Shown here piece after piece: positions 63,840-64,000 of a stretch of DNA of 64,000 nucleotides (its first letter is position 1; every line of letters begins with the position of its first letter). Below the pieces are notes generated by a model. It saw only the letters and a program-made list of their open reading frames with translations. It did not search any database and was not told the origin of the DNA. A program made the translations under genes and the position numbers. This DNA comes from Bicyclus anynana (Eukaryota; Arthropoda; Insecta; Lepidoptera; Nymphalidae), in the NCBI RefSeq assembly GCF_947172395.1, contig NC_069110.1:3844001-3908000 (forward strand). Reading direction: 5' to 3'.

Positions 63840-64000
63840 ATTCAGAAGAAACGATTCAGTTATGTTATGTTACCTAGGATCATTCTGTTAAAATAGCGCA
63901 TAAGCTAACCACTTAATTTGTATAATATTAAAACAAAATCAAAAATACGTTTTAATTAAAACAAATAATTTAAAGACTACACTAAATTTTAACTTGGGTA
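63840..64000. other. SCAI intron, right edge
   Basis: AT-rich, no feature recognised; further 5' exons of SCAI are expected beyond the window. Confidence 0.4.

Overview
The window looks like nuclear DNA of a moth or butterfly (Lepidoptera). It is AT-rich, genes are split by introns of up to about 7 kb, and most of the sequence is interspersed repeats of types characteristic of lepidopteran genomes: short non-autonomous Helitrons (5' TC, 3' CTAG or CTAA, inserted between A and T), at least three or four tRNA-derived SINE families with A and B boxes, 3' fragments of RTE-, R1- and CR1/jockey-type LINEs, and many foldback or TIR MITEs. A 200-base run of N (4959-5158) marks an assembly gap. The repeat names are assigned from sequence pattern only; no database was searched.

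Three protein-coding genes can be supported, all on the minus strand. (1) 18523-26030: the 5' part of an unidentified gene, with a 47-codon first exon (25890-26030) below a GC-rich probable promoter, a 7.3-kb intron and a 49-base second exon; the rest must lie left of the window or in tiny exons not recognised. (2) 37413-44286: a complete gene for a large, disordered, proline- and lysine-rich protein with a C-terminal membrane anchor. Two mutually exclusive first exons (42998-44286 and 42413-42621) end in the same phase and join the same acceptor, giving predicted proteins of 1743 and 1383 residues. I do not recognise the family. (3) 57446-63399: the last six exons (377 residues) of the SCAI homologue, a nuclear transcription cofactor; its 5' exons lie beyond the right edge.

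Region by region: 1-18 kb is repeat-dense, with nested Helitrons, a 660-bp G-rich minisatellite, a 160-bp tandem repeat, SINEs and R1 pieces. 18-26 kb is the intron and first exon of gene 1, carrying RTE and SINE debris. 26-36 kb is intergenic, with several foldback elements, including a 1.64-kb inverted-repeat element that encloses a degenerate coding fragment with what looks like an intron. 36-44.5 kb is gene 2 and its 3' UTR, which holds a 31-bp minisatellite. 45-52 kb is SINE, RTE and a 2.3-kb CR1-like LINE with a long open reverse transcriptase frame. 52-57 kb is intergenic, with a pogo-like TIR element. 57-64 kb is SCAI, whose introns contain another large G-rich minisatellite, MITEs and nested retroelements, and whose most 5' visible exon boundary has been tandemly duplicated.

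Nothing in the window is a clearly new molecular system. The best leads are the tail-anchored protein with alternative N-termini, the inverted-repeat element with a spliced internal fragment, the repeated growth of one 11-bp G-rich motif inside Helitrons and in a SCAI intron, and the datable nested insertions with intact target-site duplications.
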